Shown here: positions 18,574 through 27,251 of the stretch, piece after piece
Layout of the letters: every line of letters starts with the position of its first letter
How positions within the stretch are numbered: position 1 is the stretch's first letter
Source of the DNA: Hydrogenophaga sp.
GTDB lineage: Bacteria; Pseudomonadota; Gammaproteobacteria; Burkholderiales; Burkholderiaceae_C
Direction of reading: 5' to 3'
Assembly (NCBI RefSeq): GCF_019264445.1
Contig: NZ_JAHVAB010000084.1
Span: 89,823-153,822, forward strand
Length of the DNA stretch: 64,000 nt
The notes under the pieces: generated by a model
Databases searched by the model: none
What the model saw: the letters and a program-made list of their open reading frames with translations, nothing else
What the model was told of the DNA's origin: nothing
Translations under genes and position numbers: made by a program

Positions 18574-19416
18574 ATGGAACGCATCAAAGAGGCCATCGAG
18601 AAGGCCAAGAACCAGAGCCCTGTGCGAGAGCAGTCTGCGCCGTCCGCGCGGAATCCGGTTGCTGCCAAGCCGTTCAAATCTTCCGCGACCGAGTTGCCCG
18701 CGGCATTGGACACGGAAATACAGTACAGGCAAACGCCTGTGGTGCAGCTGGATATGGCGCATCTTGAGCGGCATCGCATCGTCGCCCATCAGAAGTTGCA
18801 TCCTGCTTCTTGGGCGTTTGACTTTCTGCGAACGCAGGTTCTTCAGAAGATGGATGAAAACGGCTGGCGAACGCTCGCCGTGACCTCGCCCACCATGGAG
18901 TCGGGCAAAACCGTCGTCGCCATCAACTTGGCCATCGGTATTGCGCAACAAACCAACAGAACCTCCCTTCTGGTCGACTTTGATCTGCGCCGACCACGCG
19001 TCGCCAGCATGCTTGGCCTGCAGCGGGACGTGTCGCTGAATCAGGTCTTGGCGGGGCAGGCCCGCGTGGATGAGGCCATGGTGAATCCTGGCATCCCACG
19101 TTTTGTGGTGCTGCCCACGCAGAGACCCGTACCCAGCTCCGCAGAACTGCTGGGGTCGAGTCGTGTGGGTGCGCTCATGGGAGAGCTGCGCGAAAACTAC
19201 GCAGATCGGATTGTGGTGGTCGACTTGCCACCGGTTTTGGCGGCCGACGATGTTCTGGCGCTGCTTCCGAGAGTGGACTGCGTGCTGATGGTGGTGGGCA
19301 ATGGCGTGTCCACCAAGAAGGAAATCGAGGAGGCCATGGGTCGGCTCTCGAAGTTTCACCTGTTGGGTGTGGTGCTCAACAAGGACGATGCACCTGTCAG
19401 GAACTCCTATTACTGA
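18574..19416 (+). CDS. CpsD/CapB-like tyrosine autokinase ATPase of EPS locus
   Basis: The 280-residue cytoplasmic protein starts MERIKEAIEKAK, typical of the XrtA-associated tyrosine autokinases. It has a Walker A of the bacterial tyrosine kinase type (TMESGKTVVAINLA, about residues 108-121), Walker A' LLVDFDLRRP (about 133) and Walker B VVVDLPPVLAADD (about 210). The C-terminus is NSYY, a very short Tyr cluster compared with the longer tails of Wzc/CapB. It should partner with the preceding chain-length protein. ATG 18574 fits the family start; the open frame extends 66 bases upstream. Confidence 0.9.
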   Translation: MERIKEAIEKAKNQSPVREQSAPSARNPVAAKPFKSSATELPAALDTEIQYRQTPVVQLDMAHLERHRIVAHQKLHPASWAFDFLRTQVLQKMDENGWRTLAVTSPTMESGKTVVAINLAIGIAQQTNRTSLLVDFDLRRPRVASMLGLQRDVSLNQVLAGQARVDEAMVNPGIPRFVVLPTQRPVPSSAELLGSSRVGALMGELRENYADRIVVVDLPPVLAADDVLALLPRVDCVLMVVGNGVSTKKEIEEAMGRLSKFHLLGVVLNKDDAPVRNSYY

Positions 19417-19524
19417 GCGCCCGGTCTTGTGCTTGCACTCCGCCCAATTTGTACCTCGCGTTGGGCACGCTTGAATCGAGCGCCACGCAGCGCGTCTTAA
19501 ATCATCGACTGACTGGATCCAGAC

Positions 19525-21033
19525 GTGCCTGAGCATATACGCGCGCTCATCGTTGTGCTTGTGCTGAGCACAACGGTGTGGTGGATCGTCCGTCCAGCCA
19601 TCGTGCAGATCATCCCTGCAGCCACGTTTGCACGGTGGCGGGTGCTCTGGTATGTGACGACGTTGGCGTGGTTCCTCGCGCACAGCTTCTGGATCTACGT
19701 ATGCGTGATGGTCATTGCGCTGATGGTGGTCGGTCGGCGAGAGGTGCATGCCTTTGGCCTCTACCTGTTGCTTCTGCTCGCGGCACCTCCGGCGGCGGCG
19801 CCCATTCCCGGCATGGGCGTCATCGACCACCTGTTCATCCTGGACCACTACAGGCTGCTGGCGCTCGCCTTTCTTCTGCCCTGTGCCTGGCGCCTGGCAA
19901 TGGAGTCGTCGGCAAGGCCTTACTCCAAGACGCTGGTTGACTGGTTGGTTGTCGGCTACCTGGTTCTCAACACGGTGTTGAGCTACCGTGAAGGGAACTT
20001 CACCAGTGACACGCGCGCGGCGTTCTTGCTCTGGATCGACTTCTTTTTGCCCTACTACGTGGCGAGCCGGAGCATCAAGGATGCCGAGGGCTTCCGTCAC
20101 GCTCTGGCGGGGTTGGCGCTGGGGGGTGTCTTGCTCTCAGTCCTGGCTGCCATCGAAGTGCTGCGCAGCTGGAAGCTCTACGAAGCAGCCACCGCAGCGC
20201 TGGGGCTGCATACGTTCGGTGCTTACAAGACGCGAGGTATTTTCATCCGGCCCGCAGTCACCGTCATGGATTCGATTGTGGTGGGGTATGTGGTGGTGGT
20301 GGCTGCAGGTGGCTACCTCTACCTGCAGAGCCTGATTGAAGGCCGAGCCAAACGCTGGCTCGGCTGGCTCGGCCTGACCGTTGGCGTGCTCGCGTGTCTG
20401 TCCCGGGGACCATGGGTGGGAGCCATGCTGCTGCTTTTCGTTTTCTTGCTCACGAGCGCAAACCCTGTCAAACGCATGCTGCAAGGCGCTGTGGTGGGAG
20501 CGTGTCTGCTATTGGCGCTGTCTGCCACGGACTTCGGCCAGCAGTTGATCAACTTGCTCCCGTTCATTGGCAGCCAGGAGCAGGACAACGTGGAGTACCG
20601 AGCCGATCTTTTGAACGTTTCGCTGATCGTGATCGAACGCAACCCTCTTTTTGGCGCATCGGATTTCATGTCTGCCCCCGAGCTGGAGGTCATGAGACAG
20701 GGGGAGGGCATCATTGACATTGTGAACAGCTACCTCGGCGTCACCTTGCATGCCGGACTGGTCGGGCTGAGCCTGTTTGTCGGCATGTTCTTGGGTGCCT
20801 TGCTGAAGCTCAGGCGTGGCATGCGCTGGGCCCGTCAATTCAAGGACACAGACGGGCTGCTGCTCGGTCGGGCCTTGCTGGCGTCTGTGATCAGTGTCAT
20901 GTTCATCATTTTTACCGTCAGCGGAATCACGGCAGTGCCCACCATTTATTTCTCTTTGGTGGGCATCTCATGCGCGTATTTCGCCGTGCAGAAATCCAAA
21001 ACCAGAGTCCACCAGATGCGTGAACGTCGATGA
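19525..21033 (+). CDS. O-antigen ligase/Wzy-like polysaccharide polymerase
   Basis: The 502-residue protein has at least ten hydrophobic segments and a large periplasmic loop (about residues 330-400) ending in RNPLFGASDF, the pattern of the Wzy_C/O-antigen ligase family. GTG start at 19525, 108 bp after the kinase gene. It is predicted to join lipid-linked repeat units at the periplasmic face of the inner membrane. Its stop overlaps the start of the flippase gene by four bases. Assignment as polymerase rather than ligase comes from context. Confidence 0.85.
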   Translation: MPEHIRALIVVLVLSTTVWWIVRPAIVQIIPAATFARWRVLWYVTTLAWFLAHSFWIYVCVMVIALMVVGRREVHAFGLYLLLLLAAPPAAAPIPGMGVIDHLFILDHYRLLALAFLLPCAWRLAMESSARPYSKTLVDWLVVGYLVLNTVLSYREGNFTSDTRAAFLLWIDFFLPYYVASRSIKDAEGFRHALAGLALGGVLLSVLAAIEVLRSWKLYEAATAALGLHTFGAYKTRGIFIRPAVTVMDSIVVGYVVVVAAGGYLYLQSLIEGRAKRWLGWLGLTVGVLACLSRGPWVGAMLLLFVFLLTSANPVKRMLQGAVVGACLLLALSATDFGQQLINLLPFIGSQEQDNVEYRADLLNVSLIVIERNPLFGASDFMSAPELEVMRQGEGIIDIVNSYLGVTLHAGLVGLSLFVGMFLGALLKLRRGMRWARQFKDTDGLLLGRALLASVISVMFIIFTVSGITAVPTIYFSLVGISCAYFAVQKSKTRVHQMRERR

Positions 21034-22511
21034 GCTCATCCCCTGAGCCAGGCACCGCTGAGGCGCCTGCACCGCAAAGTTTTGGTGGTCGTGCACGATC
21101 CGGAACGCTCTGGATTGTGGCGGGCTTCGGGCTTGGGCAATTTTTGCGACTGGCTGCCAATGTCGTCCTTGCCTCGATCCTGTTCGAGGAAGTTTTTGCC
21201 CTCATGGCCATCGTGCTTGCCGTGATGATGGGATTGGCCATGTTCTCGGACATTGGCTTGCAAACCAACGTCGTCCAGCACCCCCAGGGCGATGAGCCCG
21301 ATTTCCTGAACACGGCGTGGACCCTTCAGGTGGTGAGGGGCATCCTTCTCTTTCTTGTCGCAGTTGCACTCGCGTGGCCGCTCTCGCGTTTTTACGGTGC
21401 GAACGACCCGAAAGCCTATGAGCTGCTCTACCTCATCCCTATCGTGGCACTGACGTCGCTGATCGATGGCCTGCAATCAGCCAAGGTCATGACCGCAGCC
21501 AGGCATTTGCGAATCAAGGAGGTGACCAAGATCGAGTTTCTTGTCGTGCCCTTCAACATGGGCGTGATGTTGCTGCTCGCCTGGCACTACCGGTCCGCCT
21601 ATGCGTTGGCTGTGGCATCCGTGTTGTCTTCTGTACTCCACACGGTGCTCACCTACCAGATGCTGGAAGGCGCCAGATCCCGATTCCGCTGGGCTCCTGA
21701 GGTGGTGAAGACCATCATCTCTTTTGGGAAGTGGGTGTTTCTGAGTACGTTGCTGACCTTCTTGGCCATTCAGCTGGATCGCTTGGCGTTGCCGCGAATA
21801 TTCAGCTTGGCCGAAGTGGGGGTGTATTCCATCGCTGCGAGCCTGGCGGTGATCGTGCCCACGCTGGCGGGGAAGCTGCAGTGGAGCGTGCTGTTCCCCT
21901 GGTACTCCCGAATGCTGGAGGAGGGCATGTCATTGCCCGAGGCGTTCGGGCGCACGCGCACGGCCATGATGGCGTCGTCCAGCTTCCTCTGCGCCTTGCT
22001 GGCTTCGGGTGCGTCCAGCTTCTTTGCGCTGGCCTACGACACCCGCTACACCATGGGTGGCATGCTGCTGCCCATCCTGGCGTGTGGCGCTTGGTTCAGC
22101 TGCCTGGAGACGATGTACGGGGCCACTTTTGTGGCGGCAGGCCGGCCCAAATGGTCCGCCCTTAGCAATGCGACCAAGGTCGCGACCTTCGCGTGCCTGC
22201 TGCTCCTTGTTGCGGTGTTTGACCTGAATATTCTGGTGGCAGCGTCCTTCCTGACATTGAGCGAGTTTTTGCGTTGGCTGGTCTGCCATGTGCTTGGGCG
22301 CCAGCTGGGCTTGCGCAACGCCCGATCCGAGATCGGCATGTTTGTTGTTTTCTTGGCCGTTTCGCTCGCCGGTTGGTGGCTGGTCGAGCATGCACCACTC
22401 ATCTCAGACTTGAAGCCGTTCTGGCGGCTCGCCGTGTTGGGCGTCGTGGTCACGCTGTTGTTTGCGCCTTTGTTCGTGCGGTTTTTGCTGCCGCTTGTCA
22501 GAAGGCGGTGA
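21030..22511 (+). CDS. Wzx-like lipid-linked oligosaccharide flippase (MOP superfamily)
   Basis: The 493-residue protein has about 12-14 hydrophobic segments. The family-typical start of the hydrophobic region (GTLWIVAGFGLGQFLRLAANVVLASIL) is followed by an EEVFALMAIVLAVMMG segment and SDIGLQTNVVQHP, a motif common in polysaccharide flippases. It moves the undecaprenyl-linked repeat unit to the periplasmic face. It is the last gene of the EPS run and is followed by a hairpin terminator, which fits an operon end. Confidence 0.9.
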   Translation: MSSSPEPGTAEAPAPQSFGGRARSGTLWIVAGFGLGQFLRLAANVVLASILFEEVFALMAIVLAVMMGLAMFSDIGLQTNVVQHPQGDEPDFLNTAWTLQVVRGILLFLVAVALAWPLSRFYGANDPKAYELLYLIPIVALTSLIDGLQSAKVMTAARHLRIKEVTKIEFLVVPFNMGVMLLLAWHYRSAYALAVASVLSSVLHTVLTYQMLEGARSRFRWAPEVVKTIISFGKWVFLSTLLTFLAIQLDRLALPRIFSLAEVGVYSIAASLAVIVPTLAGKLQWSVLFPWYSRMLEEGMSLPEAFGRTRTAMMASSSFLCALLASGASSFFALAYDTRYTMGGMLLPILACGAWFSCLETMYGATFVAAGRPKWSALSNATKVATFACLLLLVAVFDLNILVAASFLTLSEFLRWLVCHVLGRQLGLRNARSEIGMFVVFLAVSLAGWWLVEHAPLISDLKPFWRLAVLGVVVTLLFAPLFVRFLLPLVRRR

Positions 22512-22520
22512 AAGCCGGCG

Positions 22521-22650
22521 ATTTTTGGCGGGGGCGCTTGCACTGCATCGCGCACCAACAAAAAAGCCTCGTCTCCTTGCGGATCCGAGGCCTTTGTGTG
22601 ATCAACCGGAGCTCTGACGAGCGTTGATCCCTGATTTTTGGCGGAGAGGG
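22521..22650. other. Possible attL: 12-bp direct repeats and tRNA-Ser-like 3' end
   Basis: gatttttggcgg occurs at 22521-22532 and again at 22633-22644. The second copy runs into tggcggagaggg (22639-22650), whose complement ccctctccgcca matches the 3' end of many bacterial tRNA-Ser genes. No tRNA body lies to the right, so if real this is a 3' remnant left by integration, with the intact gene expected at the far end of the island. The integrase begins 160 bp away. Confidence 0.5.
22567..22593. terminator. Bidirectional hairpin terminator after the EPS operon
   Basis: gcctcg and cgaggc form a stem. Six A residues precede it on the plus strand and ctttg follows, so it could stop transcription in both directions. 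It closes the EPS run and separates it from the integrase. Confidence 0.6.
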
Positions 22651-22809
22651 CGTCTGCCAAGCAGGGATTCAAATCGATCCCAAACAGTCCAAATTTTTAG
22701 ACTCCCCCCTCTGAGATGCGCCTGCGCACCGTCTCAAGGGATCCAATTCAATCCTCTGCAATCCAACCTACTATGGTAGAAAGGATGGTAGATAAAAACA
22801 TGAGGCATC

Positions 22810-24036
22810 ATGGCCAGAAAAGCAAAAGAACTGTCAGCATTGGAGGTCGGGCGATTGCGCGTTGCGGGGCATCACGCCGTTGGCGGCGTCGCGGGACTTT
22901 ACCTGTATGTCAACGACGCTGGCGCAAGGTCTTGGGTCTTGCGCTTCATGGTTGGTGACAAGCGCAGGCATATGGGGCTAGGTGGCTTTCCGGATGTTCC
23001 TTTGGCTCATGCTAAAGAGAAGGCCCGGCAAGCGCGAGATGAAATCAGCAACGGCATTGATCCAATTGCCCAACGCAAAGCCGCCGTGAGCCAGTTGCTC
23101 GCTCAGCAAATGAGTGAGAAAACCTTTGAGCAAGCGGCTACTGCCTACATCGAAGCTCACGGTGACTCCTGGAAAAGCCCCAAACACCGTGCCCAGTGGG
23201 AGGCAACCTTGAAGGCTTACGTATATCCCGTCATGGGCAAGCTGCACGTGCGCGATGTCGGTCAGGAGCAAGTCCTCAAGGTCCTCGAACCCATCTGGAA
23301 GACCAAGAACGAGACCGCGTCCCGTGTGCGTGGCCGCATTGAAAGCGTCCTGGACTGGGCCACTGTGCGCAAGTACCGGAGTGGGGAGAACCCGGCGCGC
23401 TGGAAAGGGCATCTTGATCACTTGCTGGCGGCGCCGAGCAAAGTCAAGAAAGTCGAGCACCACCGAGCCCTCCCCATCGATGAGATGCCTGCCTTCATGA
23501 CGGATCTGCGCAAGCGCGACGGCATGGCTGCGCGGGCGCTGGAATTCACGATTCTGACCGCTGCGCGAAGTGGCGAAGTGCGCGGTGCTTCCTGGTCTGA
23601 AGTTGATCTGGAAGCTGGCATCTGGACCGTGCCCGCTGAACGCATGAAAGCTGGAAAGGAGCACCGGGTGCCGCTTTCATCGGCGGCACTACAACTGCTC
23701 AAGGCCTTGCCGCGAGTCGAGAAGGGCGAACACGTCTTTTACGCTCCACGAGGTGGGCAGCTCTCGGACATGTCACTGACTGCGGTCATGCGGCGCATGG
23801 AGGTCGATGCCGTTCCGCATGGCTTCCGGTCCACATTTCGCGATTGGGCTGGCGAGCGAACCCACTACCCCAGAGAACTCGCTGAACAAGCACTTGCCCA
23901 CGCGCTGGACAACAAGGTCGAAGCCGCATACCGCAGAGGCGATGCGTTGGAGAAGCGCCGACAGATGATGACCGACTGGGCGGGCTATTGCGCGGGAAAG
24001 AAAAAACCCTCGATCAGCGATTTTCTGAAGGGCTAA
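22810..24036 (+). CDS. P4-type tyrosine recombinase (integrase)
   Basis: The 408-residue protein has the N-terminal arm-binding/DUF4102-like region (GVAGLYLYVNDAGARSWVLRF, MGLGGFPDVPLAHA). A SAM-like core-binding part follows (about 100-195), then the catalytic domain. The catalytic set is complete: Arg in TAARSGEVRGASW, Lys in ERMKAGKEHRVPL, HGFR in PHGFRSTFRDW, His in QALAHALDN, and Tyr in AAYRRGDALEKR. It should recombine a phage/island att site, often the 3' end of a tRNA gene. It lies beside a tRNA-Ser-like fragment and marks the left end of the island. It faces into the island. Confidence 0.95.
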   Translation: MARKAKELSALEVGRLRVAGHHAVGGVAGLYLYVNDAGARSWVLRFMVGDKRRHMGLGGFPDVPLAHAKEKARQARDEISNGIDPIAQRKAAVSQLLAQQMSEKTFEQAATAYIEAHGDSWKSPKHRAQWEATLKAYVYPVMGKLHVRDVGQEQVLKVLEPIWKTKNETASRVRGRIESVLDWATVRKYRSGENPARWKGHLDHLLAAPSKVKKVEHHRALPIDEMPAFMTDLRKRDGMAARALEFTILTAARSGEVRGASWSEVDLEAGIWTVPAERMKAGKEHRVPLSSAALQLLKALPRVEKGEHVFYAPRGGQLSDMSLTAVMRRMEVDAVPHGFRSTFRDWAGERTHYPRELAEQALAHALDNKVEAAYRRGDALEKRRQMMTDWAGYCAGKKKPSISDFLKG

Positions 24037-24050
24037 CCCACCGTTTCGAA

Positions 24051-24080
24051 CGCCGAGAACTGGCCTGCTTGGTCTCGGCG
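24051..24080. terminator. 8-bp stem hairpin between integrase and defence operon
   Basis: cgccgaga (24051-24058) and tctcggcg (24073-24080) form a perfect stem with a 14-base loop, placed between convergent genes. There is no T run, so it is a likely but unproven terminator. Confidence 0.45.
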
Positions 24081-24127
24081 CTTGTAAGGCGGTTCAGCCA
24101 CTGCCCTGGCCACCAGCTACTTTGCGT

Positions 24128-27100
24128 CTAGGGTAGGTGAGACGTACTTCCAAACGCTTGGGCATGTTCCACTAAGCCCGCCACATCCTTGAACTTGTCG
24201 TAAATAGTGGACTTGTCTCCGACAGCCAGCGCCTTGAAGTGCACGCGGCCGCATTCGATCTTGGCGCTCTCGGTGTTGCGCAGGTCGTTGTCGAAGAGGC
24301 TGCTCTTGGTCTCGACGACGAAGTAGAGGCGGTCGCCATCGGGCGTCGTTACCAGCACGGCCCAGTCGGGGTTGTAGGTGCCCAGCGGGGTGGGCACCTT
24401 GAACCAGCCCGGCAGTTTGGCATATACCTTGATCGCGTCGTTCTTCTCCAACTGGTCGGCGAAGTCGCGCTCGACCTCGGAGTCGTAGACGACGTGCTGG
24501 TAGACCGAGCGCTGCGCGTCCTGCAGCATGTTCCTCAGGTAGCCGGTCAGCTCTTCTTTCTCGAACAGCTCCTGCGCGTAGTACTGGTCATCGCCCAGGC
24601 GCTGGTAGCGGATGCCGTCCACCAGCACGACGCGCTTGCAGCGGTTGATACCGTCAGCCACGATCTCGATGAACTGCTGCGGGTTGCGCTTGAAGTCGTG
24701 CAGGCGATGGCTCTCGACCAGGATCTGCGCGATGCTGCGACGCGTCAGCTGGGTGCGGTTCTGTAGCTCGGTCAGGATGTCCGGCAGCTCGATGTCACCT
24801 TCGTCCAGTACGACGACACTAGCGCCAGCGGTCTCCTGGGCCACGATGCCGGCCTGACCGATCTCCATGTTCGCCTTACGCCACTGCAGGCGCACCTTGC
24901 TGATAGGCGGCGCTGCGATCACCGCGGCGATGCAGTCGCGGATCAGTTTGTCGTTGTTGAAGTGGACCCGGTAGGTGGTCTTGAACTTGATGCGGTCCCA
25001 CAACGCCTTGAACTCGGGGCTGTCCAGCACTGCGCGCCGCACCGGCACCTGGCGTCGCTCGTCGGCGTTTTTGATTTCCAGCTTGCCGGCCACCTTACGC
25101 AGCAGCTCAAGGATCTGAGCGCGCTGAGCTTCCAGCTCAGGCGGCAGCGATAGGGTGCCTTCCTTGATGGCCTGGCGCAGGCTGTCCTGCACCTTGCCCT
25201 TGGCGTCGATCAGCCGCTGCGCTCGCAGGTGCTCGGCCAGGACCTTGGACGCGTCAAAGCCCAACGGCCTCGGCGTACCGTCCGCTTGCTGGACAGCCAC
25301 GCCCGCGAAGAGGTGGTCAGGCACCACACCGAACTGAAAGCCGTCTTCCTCAATCTCTTTCTGCAGGCTGTCTGCGAACTGCTGGTAGCTCTCGTTGGCA
25401 ATCACGGTCAGCGTGTTGACCTCGAAGCCTCGCAAGCGCAGTCCCTCCTGGTTCACGCACAGCCGCAGGCCACGGCCGATGGTCTGCCGGCGCCAGCGTT
25501 CAGTGGATCGGGTGCTGAAGTTGCAGATCTGAAAGACGTTGGGGTTGTCCCAGCCTTCCTTCAGGGCCGAATGGCTGAAGATGAACTTTAGCGGCGAGGC
25601 GAAGCTGAGCAGCTTCTCCTTGTCGCGCATGATGAGGTTATAGGTGTCGTCGTCGGCCGCAGTGCTGCCACTGGTGTCCTTTAGCATCTCCACCGTCTTG
25701 CCGCCTACCTTCTTCTTGTCGATCGAGAAGTAGCCCTTGTGCACCTCGTGTGCAGCCGCGCTCAGGTCAACCTCGTTGAACATGCTGCGGTAGTCGGGGT
25801 GCCGCGCCCAGCGTTGGTACTCCTCTTCGAAGATCGTGGCGTACACACCTTTCTGCGGGTTGCCTTGCTCGTCGTAGACGCGGTACTTGCCTACCTCGTC
25901 AACGAAGAACAGGCTCAGCACCTTGACGCCCATTGGGCGCAGACGCTTTTCCTTGTCCAGATGCTCCTTGATGGTGCGGCGTATCATCTCGCGTTGCACG
26001 GCCAGCGGATCCACTCCACCCCAGCTGTCGTCCACGCGCAGGAACTCCTGCCCACCGGGCAGGTGCAGTTCCATCAGGCCATCGATTTTGGGGCTCTTGG
26101 TGGCCGCCCGCAGCGTACCCACGCGCATGTTGGCGTAAACCTCGCGGCCCGTGGTCTGCTCCAGGTCGTCGCCATCCTGGACCAGCACCTCCTTGCGCTG
26201 GACGCTGCCAGCCTTCCCCAGCACGTCCAGTTCCACCGTGGCGGCCACCACGCCACGCTTGTTGCTGATGCCGATCAGCTTCAAGTAGGGCTTGTTGAAC
26301 CCCTGCTCGACGGTGGCCGATGCCACCTCAATCTGCTTGACCAGCTTTTGCTCATAGGCGTCCACTGCATCGAGCCGGTACACCATGTTGTGCTTGTCTA
26401 CGTGCGTGGCCGAGTAGCGCAGCGTGCAAAGCGGGTGCATGCGCGAAAGCGCCTTTTTGCCGCGCCCATCAATGCCGCCGTCCACGCTCTGCGGCTCATC
26501 CACGATGAGGATGGGTCGGGTGGCGCGCACCAGGTCGATGGGCTTCTCGCCGCCTGTCTTCTCACTGGCGCGATACATGACGTTCTTGCTTTTCTCGCGG
26601 CGGAGGGCTTCGTCTGCTTCCTCCAGCGCGGCTTCCTGCTCGTCCCCGAACTTGTTGATCGCGCCGACGGTGATCACCATGATCTGCACGTTCTGGCTTG
26701 TGGCGAAGTTGCGCACCTTGCTCAGGTTGCCGGAGTCGTACTGGAAGAACTCGTAGCCCTTGGCGCCAGGGTATAACGTCTCGAAATGCTCGCGCGTGAT
26801 CTGCAGTGTCTTGTTGACGCCTTCCTTGATGGCGACCGAGGGCACCACGATCACGAACTTTGTGAATCCGTAGTTTCGGTTCAACTCGAAGGCCGTCTTC
26901 AGGTAGACGTAGGTCTTGCCAGTGCCCGTCTCCATCTCCACAGTGAAGTCCGGCGACAGCTTGGCGGAGGGCGGCACACCGTTGCGCAACTGAACCGAGC
27001 GCAGGTTTTTTTCGATCTCCTCGTCCAGCAGGGTCAGGCGGTTGCCGATGCCCCCTTGCTCGGTGGCCAACATGCCGTCCAGCGAGCCTTGCGTGGCCGC

Positions 27101-27238
27101 TAGGTCATCGGAGGTACGCGCCGCACGCACCGTCACCGTAAACTCGGTGCGGCAGATCTCTTGCCCCCGGAATAGGTCGCAGACAGCCTTGATCGCCTCG
27201 GACTGGTAGGAGAGGTTCGCTTCGAAATGAAGTTTCAT
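24128..27238 (-). CDS. res: Type III restriction enzyme, Res subunit (helicase-nuclease)
   Basis: The 1036-residue protein has superfamily 2 helicase motifs: Walker A METGTGKTYVY (about residue 110), motif II LIVDEPQSV (about 250), and motif VI QTIGRGLRLCVN (about 580). A C-terminal PD-(D/E)XK nuclease follows, NPDWAVLV with VVETKSS about 15 residues later (about 965-990). With the Mod protein encoded just upstream it should form an ATP-dependent complex that cuts between unmodified sites. It starts 14 bp after mod and is the last of seven leftward genes. Length and motif set fit an intact enzyme. Confidence 0.93.
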   Translation of the reverse strand: MKLHFEANLSYQSEAIKAVCDLFRGQEICRTEFTVTVRAARTSDDLAATQGSLDGMLATEQGGIGNRLTLLDEEIEKNLRSVQLRNGVPPSAKLSPDFTVEMETGTGKTYVYLKTAFELNRNYGFTKFVIVVPSVAIKEGVNKTLQITREHFETLYPGAKGYEFFQYDSGNLSKVRNFATSQNVQIMVITVGAINKFGDEQEAALEEADEALRREKSKNVMYRASEKTGGEKPIDLVRATRPILIVDEPQSVDGGIDGRGKKALSRMHPLCTLRYSATHVDKHNMVYRLDAVDAYEQKLVKQIEVASATVEQGFNKPYLKLIGISNKRGVVAATVELDVLGKAGSVQRKEVLVQDGDDLEQTTGREVYANMRVGTLRAATKSPKIDGLMELHLPGGQEFLRVDDSWGGVDPLAVQREMIRRTIKEHLDKEKRLRPMGVKVLSLFFVDEVGKYRVYDEQGNPQKGVYATIFEEEYQRWARHPDYRSMFNEVDLSAAAHEVHKGYFSIDKKKVGGKTVEMLKDTSGSTAADDDTYNLIMRDKEKLLSFASPLKFIFSHSALKEGWDNPNVFQICNFSTRSTERWRRQTIGRGLRLCVNQEGLRLRGFEVNTLTVIANESYQQFADSLQKEIEEDGFQFGVVPDHLFAGVAVQQADGTPRPLGFDASKVLAEHLRAQRLIDAKGKVQDSLRQAIKEGTLSLPPELEAQRAQILELLRKVAGKLEIKNADERRQVPVRRAVLDSPEFKALWDRIKFKTTYRVHFNNDKLIRDCIAAVIAAPPISKVRLQWRKANMEIGQAGIVAQETAGASVVVLDEGDIELPDILTELQNRTQLTRRSIAQILVESHRLHDFKRNPQQFIEIVADGINRCKRVVLVDGIRYQRLGDDQYYAQELFEKEELTGYLRNMLQDAQRSVYQHVVYDSEVERDFADQLEKNDAIKVYAKLPGWFKVPTPLGTYNPDWAVLVTTPDGDRLYFVVETKSSLFDNDLRNTESAKIECGRVHFKALAVGDKSTIYDKFKDVAGLVEHAQAFGSTSHLP

Positions 27239-27251
27239 TGCAGCCCCTTCG

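Noticed and set aside
18571..20100. 509-codon minus-strand frame opposite kinase and polymerase genes
   Set aside because: Antisense to CpsD-like and Wzy-like genes with motifs and coupling; composition is shadow-like.
22651..22740. Complete tRNA-Ser gene beside the integrase
   Set aside because: Only the 3' end-like 12 bases match; no anticodon, D or T arm could be folded to the right.
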